This document shows positions 8,279 through 15,762 of a stretch of DNA of 44,611 bases, piece after piece (positions within the stretch are counted from its first letter, which is position 1; every line of letters begins with the position of its first letter). The stretch spans positions 1 through 44,611 of the forward strand of contig PBNZ01000033.1 in the NCBI GenBank assembly GCA_002723275.1. The letters run 5' to 3'. The translations under genes and the position numbers were made by a program. The DNA comes from Planctomycetaceae bacterium (GTDB lineage Bacteria; Planctomycetota; Planctomycetia; Pirellulales; Pirellulaceae). The notes below the pieces were generated by a model. It made no database searches, was not told the origin of the DNA, and worked only from the letters and a program-made list of their open reading frames with translations.

Positions 8279-10119
8279 CGAGAATCCACCTCCAAACGGC
8301 GGTTCAGTCTTCGAGCAATTCGCCGCGTGAATTCATAGGGATTAGATTCTGCCTGTTCGATCCTCGAAGAGAATCGACGGGCCTGATTCAAGCCCGATAA
8401 TTCCAGAGCACGAATCGCGTAGAGCCCAACCAATCGATTGGGGTTGTCGATCTCGTCCGCCAAAGTTTCCGAGAACTGAATTTGTCCGAGTCGGCAGAGC
8501 GCTAACGCCGCTGCAATGCGAACACTCGCTGAAGGATCGTCGAGCAATGACTGCAATGTCGATGCAGACTCGGGCCAGTACAGCCCTGCCAGCGTCGCGC
8601 CCCAGTATCGCATGGCAGGTTGCTGCGACCGCAAGGCAGATGCGAGGGCCTGCTGGTTACCTCGTTCGCCTTCCTCAATTAAGTCCCATAGGCTGGAATT
8701 CATCCCCTGATTCTGAGGCTGCTTAAGCACAAAATATTTGTTCCCTGCTGCGCGGCCCATTTCCTCCAGAATCGGTTCCGGAATGAGTCCCAGGTCTCGA
8801 CTCTCAATCATCCAGTCGCGGCAGGCCTGACGCAAGGCTGCCAGCGTGGCTTGGAATTCCGGATCACCGGCGAGATTCGAAGTCTCCAATGGATCATGCA
8901 GCAGATCGTAAAGCTCTTCCGAGGGTCGAGGAACGACAAAGGGTCGCGACTGCAACTGATCAAGCTGGTCCTGCTGATGAAGTCGTCGCATCGTGTTGAC
9001 GATCGACTTCGAATCCTTGTAGGTATTTGGCTGAGCGTGCGAAAGGTGTGGCAAAAAGTTACGGATATACTTGAACCGTTCAGTTCGAACGCTGCGAATA
9101 ATGTCGACGGTTTCATCACAACGGTCACGCGCCGAAAAGACAACGTCACGCGGCTGATGGTCCTCTGCCAAGACATCCCTTCCCTGAACGTAGTCCGGGA
9201 TATCAATACCCGCGAGTGCCAACGACGTGGCCGCAATATCGACGTGGGCAACCAGATCATTGCGTGTCGTCCCCGCCGAGTTTTCGCCTGGTAGACGAAC
9301 GATCAAGGGAATGTGTATGCCTTCTTCATAAAGGAATTGCTTACCCCGCAGATGACTCACCCCGTGATCCGTCCAAAAGAAAACAGCCGTTTCGTCAGCA
9401 ATCCCCTCCTTCTGCAATCGATTCAGAATCGATTGAACATCAAGATCGACCTTAACCCAGGAATCCAGGTACTTCGCCCAGTCTTTTCGAAGCGTCGGAT
9501 GATTCGCGTAATACTTCGGCAGTTGAACTTGATCTGGATCTGCATGGCGTCGCGCCTGACGGTTCTTCCCACCCGATAATTGCACTTGAGCAAAAAACGG
9601 TTGCCCGACTTTTCGACTGCTCCAATCGGTCCCGTCGTAATCACTTCTCTCCCAGATAAAGTTGTAGTCCGTCTTTCCAAAGGGGCCATTTTGTTTGCCA
9701 TTTTTGGAATTACTGGTGTAATAGCCAGCCTTCTGAAACAGGCGAGGTATGGAATCAACTGGCAAACGATAGCTATCCCAAAATTCTTCACCCGCCCTGC
9801 CCTTACCTTGCGAGGATTGACTTCGATGCTGATGGGCTCCCAGGGTCGTCTGATAGATGCCAGTCACCATCGCCGAACGGCTCGGCGAACAAACCGGACA
9901 GGTCACGAACGCGTTTTGGAATTGGATCCCCTGCTGTGCAAGCTGATCCAGATGGGGTGTCTTGATTGCTGTCTCACCGTAGGCACCTAAATTGGGTGAG
10001 GCATCCTCGACCACGATCCAAAGAATGTTGGGGCGATCGGCCCAACACTCGCTGATCAGCCCAGCGCTCCCCCAAAAAAGTGCGATGAGAATGATACGCC
10101 AGAAGCAGTTCAATTTCAT
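8275..10119 (-). CDS. Secreted sulfatase with C-terminal HEAT-like repeats
   Basis: A 614-residue type I sulfatase. The signal peptide (1-27) ends before DRPNIL. The formylglycine motif is C77-S-P-S-R81, followed by the family SAMVTGIYQ run. The metal-binding stretch VVEDASPNLGAYG (around residue 39) and the later WTDHGVSH segment are present. Residues from about 470 to the end are two or three HEAT-like repeats, an addition also seen in other planctomycete sulfatases. It should hydrolyse sulfate esters, probably of algal or other sulfated polysaccharides, after conversion of Cys77 to formylglycine; no sulfatase-maturing enzyme lies in the window. It is the first gene of a minus-strand run and overlaps the next gene by four bases (GTGA). 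Confidence 0.93.
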   Translation of the reverse strand: MKLNCFWRIILIALFWGSAGLISECWADRPNILWIVVEDASPNLGAYGETAIKTPHLDQLAQQGIQFQNAFVTCPVCSPSRSAMVTGIYQTTLGAHQHRSQSSQGKGRAGEEFWDSYRLPVDSIPRLFQKAGYYTSNSKNGKQNGPFGKTDYNFIWERSDYDGTDWSSRKVGQPFFAQVQLSGGKNRQARRHADPDQVQLPKYYANHPTLRKDWAKYLDSWVKVDLDVQSILNRLQKEGIADETAVFFWTDHGVSHLRGKQFLYEEGIHIPLIVRLPGENSAGTTRNDLVAHVDIAATSLALAGIDIPDYVQGRDVLAEDHQPRDVVFSARDRCDETVDIIRSVRTERFKYIRNFLPHLSHAQPNTYKDSKSIVNTMRRLHQQDQLDQLQSRPFVVPRPSEELYDLLHDPLETSNLAGDPEFQATLAALRQACRDWMIESRDLGLIPEPILEEMGRAAGNKYFVLKQPQNQGMNSSLWDLIEEGERGNQQALASALRSQQPAMRYWGATLAGLYWPESASTLQSLLDDPSASVRIAAALALCRLGQIQFSETLADEIDNPNRLVGLYAIRALELSGLNQARRFSSRIEQAESNPYEFTRRIARRLNRRLEVDSR

Positions 10120-10426
10120 TGAGTTTGAACCTCGTCACGTTCTGTCATTAAGCTCAAGATCCTCTAGTATCCACAGATATGAATCGAACGCAAAACAAGG
10201 AAAGATCGTATACCCAAAAAGAACGGCTTTCGCGTAATAGTTACGAAACCTGCTGACCGGCCTCGTGTTAGATCCGATTTAAAGTGCATTTCATCTGTTC
10301 GTAGGCAACTTTTGACTTTCCCCAGCTCGCCCGACTATTTAATAATGACCGAGGGAGACAGGATCTCCCAAATGCAAGCGTTTAATACAACAGCCAGCTG
10401 CTTTATTAGTTTCATGGAGCTTACAA
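10120..10426. other. Divergent intergenic region between sulfatase and dioxygenase
   Basis: These 307 bases separate two genes transcribed away from each other and must hold both promoters. No clear operator, riboswitch or coding frame was recognised. GGAG lies about seven bases before the dioxygenase ATG at 10427. Confidence 0.5.
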
Positions 10427-11146
10427 ATGATCAAGCGATGGAAGAATCGACGTATCTTTCTGCAGCAATCCGCATTCACAGCTGCTGCCTTCGCGACCTC
10501 TGGCCTGCTGGCAGAGGAATTGATGAAGACCTCTCCAGTTGGCGAAGGTCCGTTTTATCCGGACAAACTACCGCTAGATACAGACAACGATCTCCTGATC
10601 ATTAACGATGCCATTACACCCGCAGTAGGCACGATCACTCACTTGACGGGCAAGGTGCTGGGTGCAACGGGCAAACCGCTGCGAAATGCTTTCGTGGAAA
10701 TCTGGCAGGTCGACAGCTCGGGAGCCTATCTCCACTCGGGTAGCGACAACAGGGACAAGGCCGATAAGAACTTCCAGGGTTACGGACGTTTCCTGACCGA
10801 TGCGAATGGCAACTATTACTTCCGCACGATTAAGCCGGTCGAGTATCCCGGACGTACACCGCATATCCACCTTGGTATCAGCAAGAACGGCAAGCGGATC
10901 TTCACGACACAATTGCTGGTGAAGGGAAATCCTCGCAATGAGCGGGATGGTCTCTTCCGCGCGATTCGTGATCCCAAAGCACGTGAAACCATCTTGGTCG
11001 ACTTCAAGCCTCTTGCTGATTCGAAACTTGGTGAACACGCCGCTAATTTCGATATCGTACTCGGTAAAACCGTCGAAGAACTCGATGATGGCACTGCCCG
11101 AGGTGGCGTCGGTGAGCCGATTTTCCGCCGTCGACAACGTGGTTGA
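10427..11146 (+). CDS. Intradiol ring-cleavage dioxygenase-like protein, exported
   Basis: A 239-residue protein of the protocatechuate/catechol intradiol dioxygenase family. The four non-haem iron ligands of the family can be placed: Y101 (in SGAYLH), Y140 (in VEYPGR), and H145 and H147 (in TPHIH). R143 sits where the substrate-side Arg is found in protocatechuate 3,4-dioxygenase. The N-terminus (KNRRIFLQQSAFTAAAFA) looks like a Tat signal, so the enzyme is probably exported, as in a branch of this family common in planctomycetes. Activity expected: O2-dependent intradiol cleavage of a catechol to a muconate. The substrate is unknown, and no other aromatic-degradation gene is adjacent. A strong hairpin follows 62 bases after the stop. 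Confidence 0.88.
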   Translation: MIKRWKNRRIFLQQSAFTAAAFATSGLLAEELMKTSPVGEGPFYPDKLPLDTDNDLLIINDAITPAVGTITHLTGKVLGATGKPLRNAFVEIWQVDSSGAYLHSGSDNRDKADKNFQGYGRFLTDANGNYYFRTIKPVEYPGRTPHIHLGISKNGKRIFTTQLLVKGNPRNERDGLFRAIRDPKARETILVDFKPLADSKLGEHAANFDIVLGKTVEELDDGTARGGVGEPIFRRRQRG

Positions 11147-11208
11147 TATCCTTCCGATGAGCCAGACCTGGTTAACAACCTCTAGGTATCCCGGTACGAT
11201 AACCCTGC

Positions 11209-11241
11209 AACGCGGTGACACCTGTCATCGCGTTATTTTTA
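11209..11241 (+). terminator. Intrinsic terminator or attenuator
   Basis: AACGCGGTGACA (11209-11220) and TGTCATCGCGTT (11223-11234) pair over about 11-12 bp with one G-T wobble, followed by ATTTTTA. This fits a rho-independent terminator of the dioxygenase gene. The next gene starts only 44 bases further on (ATG 11285; the same frame is open from 11243), so the hairpin may instead control read-through into it. Confidence 0.75.
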
Positions 11242-11284
11242 AATGAATCAATCTCCAATTTACTTTCTGCTGAAACGATCGACG

Positions 11285-12184
11285 ATGAAATCGCTAATCC
11301 GTAGTTTCTTGTTTTTGGGAATCATACTCATGGTCAACTCGTCACTGAATGGTGCCGAGGAATCGCTGGGAACGGAAGGATATGCTGAATCTGGCGACGT
11401 CAAAATTCACTATGTGACGGCTGGCGAAGGTCCATTAGTCGTGATGATTCATGGCTTTCCTGACTACTGGTACACCTGGCGAAATCAGATGCCAGAACTT
11501 GCCAAACATTATCAGGTCGTTGCTATCGACCAACGTGGTTACAACAAAAGCAGCCAACCCGAGGGCGTAGAAAACTACACTGCCGACAAACTTGCAGCAG
11601 ATGTCGCTGCTGTGGTGAAACATTTCAAGCGGGATCAAGCGATCATTGTGGGACACGACTGGGGCGGACTCGTCGCCTGGACGTTTGCCATGCAATATCC
11701 CCAGATGACTGAGCGACTTATCATTTTGAATACGCCTCATCCGAACGGCATCGCCCGAGAACTAGCGACGAATCCGGCTCAGGAGGCGAACAGCCAGTAC
11801 GCTCGCAACTTCCAGCAACCGGGGGCGGCGAAGCTGATCGCTCCGGAAATGCTTGCCTTGTGGGTGAAAGATGCAGAGGCCAGAAAGAAATATATTGCCG
11901 CCCTTCGTAGGTCTTCTGTCGAGGGTATGCTGAACTACTACAAGGCAAATTACCCGAAGCCGCCGTACCGCGTTCCCGAACAAGAGCTTCCGAAAGTAAA
12001 ATGCCCTGTCTTGATCATCCATGGTCTCAAGGACCAATACCTGCTGGCTGCCGGCCACAACAATACATGGGAATGGGTGGATAACGAAGTTACCTTAGTC
12101 ATGCTGCCAGACGCGGACCATTTTGTGCAGCATGATGAACCTGAAAAGGTGAACCACGAAATCCTACGGTGGCTGGCACCTTGA
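11285..12184 (+). CDS. Secreted alpha/beta hydrolase, epoxide-hydrolase-like
   Basis: An alpha/beta-hydrolase of 299 residues from the ATG at 11285; the frame is also open from an ATG at 11243, just after the terminator hairpin. The 11285 start gives a clean signal peptide (MKSLIRSFLFLGIILMV..., cut near NGA-EES). Family marks: oxyanion loop HGFP, nucleophile motif GHDWGG with Asp rather than Ser (D125), an acid candidate in GLKDQYLL, and the catalytic His in DADHFVQHDEP. An Asp nucleophile with HGFP points to epoxide hydrolases or haloalkane dehalogenases. Epoxide hydrolase is the better guess, but the substrate is not fixed. The neighbouring intradiol dioxygenase would fit breakdown of aromatic or xenobiotic compounds (inference). 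Confidence 0.85.
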   Translation: MKSLIRSFLFLGIILMVNSSLNGAEESLGTEGYAESGDVKIHYVTAGEGPLVVMIHGFPDYWYTWRNQMPELAKHYQVVAIDQRGYNKSSQPEGVENYTADKLAADVAAVVKHFKRDQAIIVGHDWGGLVAWTFAMQYPQMTERLIILNTPHPNGIARELATNPAQEANSQYARNFQQPGAAKLIAPEMLALWVKDAEARKKYIAALRRSSVEGMLNYYKANYPKPPYRVPEQELPKVKCPVLIIHGLKDQYLLAAGHNNTWEWVDNEVTLVMLPDADHFVQHDEPEKVNHEILRWLAP

Positions 12185-12363
12185 GCTACCGCTCCTCAGG
12201 GCTTCCCATGATCTGCCACGCGTGCTGACTTAACATCGCGAACGATTCATCATCGCTCGATCCTTTCCTGGTTCGGAAAGCTTGAAAAATCTCGAAACAC
12301 CTGCTCAGGTTCCGTGTTCAATAGACCAATTGACGAAGCTGTAAAGTTGAATGGGAGCCCAAA

Positions 12364-13359
12364 ATGAGAGTGAGATCCATTTCCCTTATCGTTTTTGCCG
12401 CAATCGCAGTCCTGTCAACGGCTATCACCGCGGCGGAGCCAGCGTCAAAAATTTCGCCAAAGATTGCATGGTACGGCACTTTGGCAACGGGGCTCGAGGA
12501 GGCCGCACGCAGTAAGCGGCCGATCCTGCTCGTCGCCGCAGCTCCGCATTGCCTCGGCGTCCCAGGAATCTGGTGACCTGGCAAGGAGAATATGGACAGG
12601 AGTTTCCTGTTGAATCCCAAGGTCGTCGCAGCTTCGAGACAATTCGTCTGCATCCGATTATCGACCTACGAAAGCGAATCGGAGGCCGAATACTTGAAGT
12701 CGATTTACGTCGGTCGCTCAGGCGATCTCGAGAATACGACATTCGCCTTATTGGAACCGAATGGACGAAAGACTCTGTCGCGCCCCGGACGTGGCCCTTA
12801 TGCGTTTCGCAGTGCCAGCCAATTGGCCGATCAGATGGACACGATTGCGAAAGATTATCCTGGAAGTCAGTCCGCCAAATATCAGGATCCGCAGCCACCG
12901 GTCATGGATCGAGTTGATCTGGCGTTGAATGTCGCCGCCTGTGAAAATTTGCCGCTCTTGATCACCTGCGCCGAAACCGATGAGGATCTGAAGCAGCTGA
13001 ACCAGGCACTAGCAGCACACGTCTGGAACGATGACTTGGCCGGCCAATTTGTTTTCGCGACAACGCGAAATCAGGCGGACTTGAAGCCACTGAATGGATC
13101 AACGAAGAACAGCGGCATTCTCGTCGTTGATCCCGGTCCCTACGGCATCACCGGTCGAGTCCAGCATGAATTCGCGGGGGTCGACGAAACGCTTTCTGCC
13201 AAGCTCCTCCAGTTTGTCACCCGTCTTCCCCCGAAAACGAAAGATCGCTCGGAACATCGCCATTATGGCTTGCAGCTAGGCCTGGATTGGGAGACAGTCA
13301 TTCCCGAAACCGATCCACGATCCATTCGCGCGAAGGCTCGAACCCGCGGCCGTGATTAA
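12364..13359 (+). CDS. Thioredoxin-like exported protein with one in-frame TGA (possible selenoprotein or nonsense mutant)
   Basis: The frame from ATG 12364 to the stop at 13357-13359 is 331 codons long if the TGA at 12574-12576 (codon 71) is read through. The start is good: GGGAG eight bases ahead and a signal peptide (1-24). Residues 36-110 look like a thioredoxin-type fold (AWYGTLATGLEEAARSKRP, then a beta strand, then PHC63, then the TGA codon, then NMDRSFLLNPKVV and FVCIRL). About 260 codons after the TGA are free of stops and look fully coding, so the two parts belong together. A hairpin suited to a bacterial SECIS follows the TGA. Alternatives: a recent nonsense mutation or read error, or restart at ATG 12592, which has AAGGAG only three bases before it and would lack a signal peptide. 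Function is unknown. The DUF3500 gene follows 136 bases later. Confidence 0.7.
12574..12612 (+). promoter_or_regulatory. Candidate SECIS-like hairpin after in-frame TGA
   Basis: Twenty-five bases separate the TGA at 12574-12576 from the loop of a hairpin made of ACAGGA (12596-12601) and TCCTGT (12605-12610), with loop GTT and an extra G-T pair outside. A short stem, a loop starting with G and this distance agree with the usual bacterial SECIS model. A 6-bp hairpin can occur by chance, so the case depends on finding sel genes and homologues with Cys at codon 71. Confidence 0.3.
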
Positions 13360-13495
13360 CGCTGGACCATCGGTTCCTGCGAAATCGCCACTCGTGTTTT
13401 TACTCGACACAGGCTCGCTCAAGGATTCTAATGAGGGCATCTCGCGCGAAGGGATTATTCATTTTTCGACTCAAATGCGAAAAGGATCTCTGGTT

Positions 13496-14473
13496 ATGAA
13501 GCGTCAATCCAACACCGCTCGCAACGTTAACCGTCGTTCTTTTATCAAAACTATCGGTAGCGCGGCAGTAGCGACGGCTTCGGCACCGATGTTATTTGAC
13601 GCGCGTTTCGCTCACGCAGCACCCACCGCCAGATCGGCAGCGGAAAGTGTTGTTGGAGAATTCTATAGCTCGCTAAGCGAGAAGCAGATGGCAGAGATCT
13701 GTTTCCGATTCAACCACGGCGCCCGTCGTCGCATCAATCCGAATTGGCACGTCACGGAGCCATTGATCGGCAGCGATTTTTACTCAGACAGTCAACGAGC
13801 GATGATCAACCAGATCATCAAGAACATCACCTCAGAAACCGGTTACGAACGATTGCAGGCACAGGTGGTTGATGATGATGGTGGAATCGAAGCCTTCAGC
13901 GTGGCCGTCTTTGGCGAACCAGGAAAGGGCAAGTTCCAATGGGAGCTGACCGGGCGTCATTTAACCTTGCGTGCGGATGGCGACAGCGTTGATCGCGCCG
14001 CATTTGGTGGCCCCTTGGTCTACGGTCACGGCGAATCGAATCCCAAAGACAACGTTTACCATTATCAGACGAAACAGGCAAACAAAGTCTTCGAAGCACT
14101 TGATCCTAAACAGGCCAAGCAAGCCCTGGTTTCGCAATCGCCTCAAGAAACTTACGTACAACTTCAAGGCGAAAAGGGAACGTTCCCTGGTATTCCTGTG
14201 AGCGAGTTGTCGGACGACCAGAAACAATTGATCGAAGACTCCATCCGGGTTCTGTTGGCACCCTATCGGGAAGAGGACGTGGACGAAGCAATGGCGATCC
14301 TGAAGGCGAGCGGCGGGATGGATAGCCTACATATGGCGTTTTATAAGGACGGAGACATTGGCCAGGACCGAGTCTGGGACAACTGGCGAATCGAAGGTCC
14401 TTCACTGGTCTGGCATTTCCGCGGCGACCCGCACGTGCACGCGTACATCAACATTGGTCAGGCCAAGAGCTAA
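13496..14473 (+). CDS. DUF3500 domain protein, Tat-exported
   Basis: A 325-residue protein with a Tat signal at its N-terminus (NRRSFIKTIGSAAVATASAP). The mature part matches the DUF3500 family as I know it, with a FQWELTGRHLTLR segment, a FGGPLVYGHG segment, and a His-rich end (SLVWHFRGDPHVHAYINIG). Function is not established; conserved His residues hint at metal binding. The start at 13496 is chosen over the upstream open frame from 13352 because AAGGA precedes it at ten bases and the Tat signal begins shortly after it. It may be co-transcribed with the thioredoxin-like gene upstream. A strong terminator follows. Confidence 0.88.
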   Translation: MKRQSNTARNVNRRSFIKTIGSAAVATASAPMLFDARFAHAAPTARSAAESVVGEFYSSLSEKQMAEICFRFNHGARRRINPNWHVTEPLIGSDFYSDSQRAMINQIIKNITSETGYERLQAQVVDDDGGIEAFSVAVFGEPGKGKFQWELTGRHLTLRADGDSVDRAAFGGPLVYGHGESNPKDNVYHYQTKQANKVFEALDPKQAKQALVSQSPQETYVQLQGEKGTFPGIPVSELSDDQKQLIEDSIRVLLAPYREEDVDEAMAILKASGGMDSLHMAFYKDGDIGQDRVWDNWRIEGPSLVWHFRGDPHVHAYINIGQAKS

Positions 14474-14485
14474 GGCCCGATGAGA

Positions 14486-14529
14486 CTGAGCGGCCACGAC
14501 GAACCTGTGGCCGCGTCAGCCCCTCTTTT
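14486..14529 (+). terminator. Rho-independent terminator of the DUF3500 gene
   Basis: CTGAGCGGCCAC (14486-14497) pairs with GTGGCCGC-G-TCAG (14507-14519) over 12 bp with one bulged G and a nine-base loop. TCTTTTC follows on the plus strand. It lies in the 56-base gap between two convergent genes. The minus-strand side has no T tract, so it serves mainly the plus-strand gene. Confidence 0.8.
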
Positions 14530-15720
14530 CTAGGCCGCACGTCGGGGCACAACCGCGGGCGTTTGATCGTGCTCCAAAACTCGAGTGCGGTGACCTGCCG
14601 ATTCGGTTTTGATGGAAATCGGAGCCGCGTTCTGCTGCTCCCTCTCCCCGGCAAGGGCTCGCAGATCGGCAATCTGAATCCAACCGCGTTTATAAAAGAA
14701 GGTCATCATCCCGAACGCCATCACAATCATCGTGCCCCAAACCAAGGGATAGCTCCAGCTGTACGAGAGCTCCGGCATATTCTCGAAGTTCATGCCGTAG
14801 ATCCCCGCCACGAAGGTCATGGGAACAAAGATACTGGACATGATGGTCAGGACCTTCATCACCTCGTTCGATCGATGAGCCACGGAAGACATGTAGGTGT
14901 TTAGCAGTCCGGAGGCCATTTCCCGATACATTTCGACCACCTCAGCGGACTGCACACAGTGGTCATACGTATCTCGAAGAAAGATTTTGATCTCGTCATT
15001 AATCACGTCATGATCGCTGATCAAGAGTTCTTGAACAGCGTCGCGTTGAGGCCAGATGGCACGGCGAACATTGACGAGTCGATTCCGTATCAGATTCACC
15101 TTCTGTAATAATGCGGGGCGAGGATCTTCAATCACATCACGCTCGAGTGATTCCAACTGTTCACCTAGATGTTCCAAAACGGGGTAAACGGTGTCGACAG
15201 CCGTATCAAGAATGGCATAGGCAAGATAGCCGGCACCCGAAGCGCGCAATCGGGACGATGGATTCTCGATTCTAGAGCGGACTGGATCCAAACGGTCACT
15301 GTATTTGTCCTCAAACGTCAAAACATAATTCGTCCCGACGATTATTCCCAACTGGGTTAAGTTGAGTTCTTTATCATTGGGAATGCTGACCAACCGAGCG
15401 ATGATCAGTGTTTGGTCGTCATATTGTTCGGCTTTCGATCGTTGCGGAACGTTAACCACATCTTCCATGGCGAGCGGATGAATCGCAAAACGTTCAGCAA
15501 TCTCCTGCAACGAGGATTCATCCTTGAAGCCTTGCAAGTCAATCCAAATCACCTCATCCGAAATCAAAGGCTGCGGCAACTGATCCACCGAATCGACACT
15601 CCCTGATTCGCACGCGGCAGACGAGTATTTCACATAACGAATTCGTGTCTCAACTGCATCCGGAGTGATCAGCAAGGTACCGGGACGTGCCCCGGGCTTT
15701 GGATGGTATTTCCGAAACAT
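14530..15720 (-). CDS. corA: CorA family magnesium/cobalt transporter
   Basis: A 396-residue CorA channel for Mg2+ (and Co2+/Ni2+) uptake across the inner membrane. The N-terminal cytoplasmic domain is followed by the long stalk helix (about 180-290). Two membrane helices lie near 292-308 and 324-342, with the signature loop Y308-G-M-N311 followed by FENMPEL, the usual selectivity-filter region. Length fits the family. An in-frame TTG two codons upstream (15726) is equally open; AAGGAAGG lies ten bases before the ATG and four before the TTG, and I prefer the ATG. The C-terminal 40 residues are polar and probably disordered. It follows the MscS gene after 42 bases on the same strand, so the two are probably one transcript. 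Confidence 0.95.
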   Translation of the reverse strand: MFRKYHPKPGARPGTLLITPDAVETRIRYVKYSSAACESGSVDSVDQLPQPLISDEVIWIDLQGFKDESSLQEIAERFAIHPLAMEDVVNVPQRSKAEQYDDQTLIIARLVSIPNDKELNLTQLGIIVGTNYVLTFEDKYSDRLDPVRSRIENPSSRLRASGAGYLAYAILDTAVDTVYPVLEHLGEQLESLERDVIEDPRPALLQKVNLIRNRLVNVRRAIWPQRDAVQELLISDHDVINDEIKIFLRDTYDHCVQSAEVVEMYREMASGLLNTYMSSVAHRSNEVMKVLTIMSSIFVPMTFVAGIYGMNFENMPELSYSWSYPLVWGTMIVMAFGMMTFFYKRGWIQIADLRALAGEREQQNAAPISIKTESAGHRTRVLEHDQTPAVVPRRAA

Positions 15721-15762
15721 GGTCAAATATCCTTCCTTGAATTTGCTGCTATCAAACGATGG

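Noticed and set aside
12592-13359. Independent 255-codon gene starting at ATG 12592
   Set aside because: It is in the same frame as the upstream 70 codons, would lack the signal peptide and first strand of the fold, and its AAGGAG is only three bases from the ATG. A read-through or mutated single gene explains it better.
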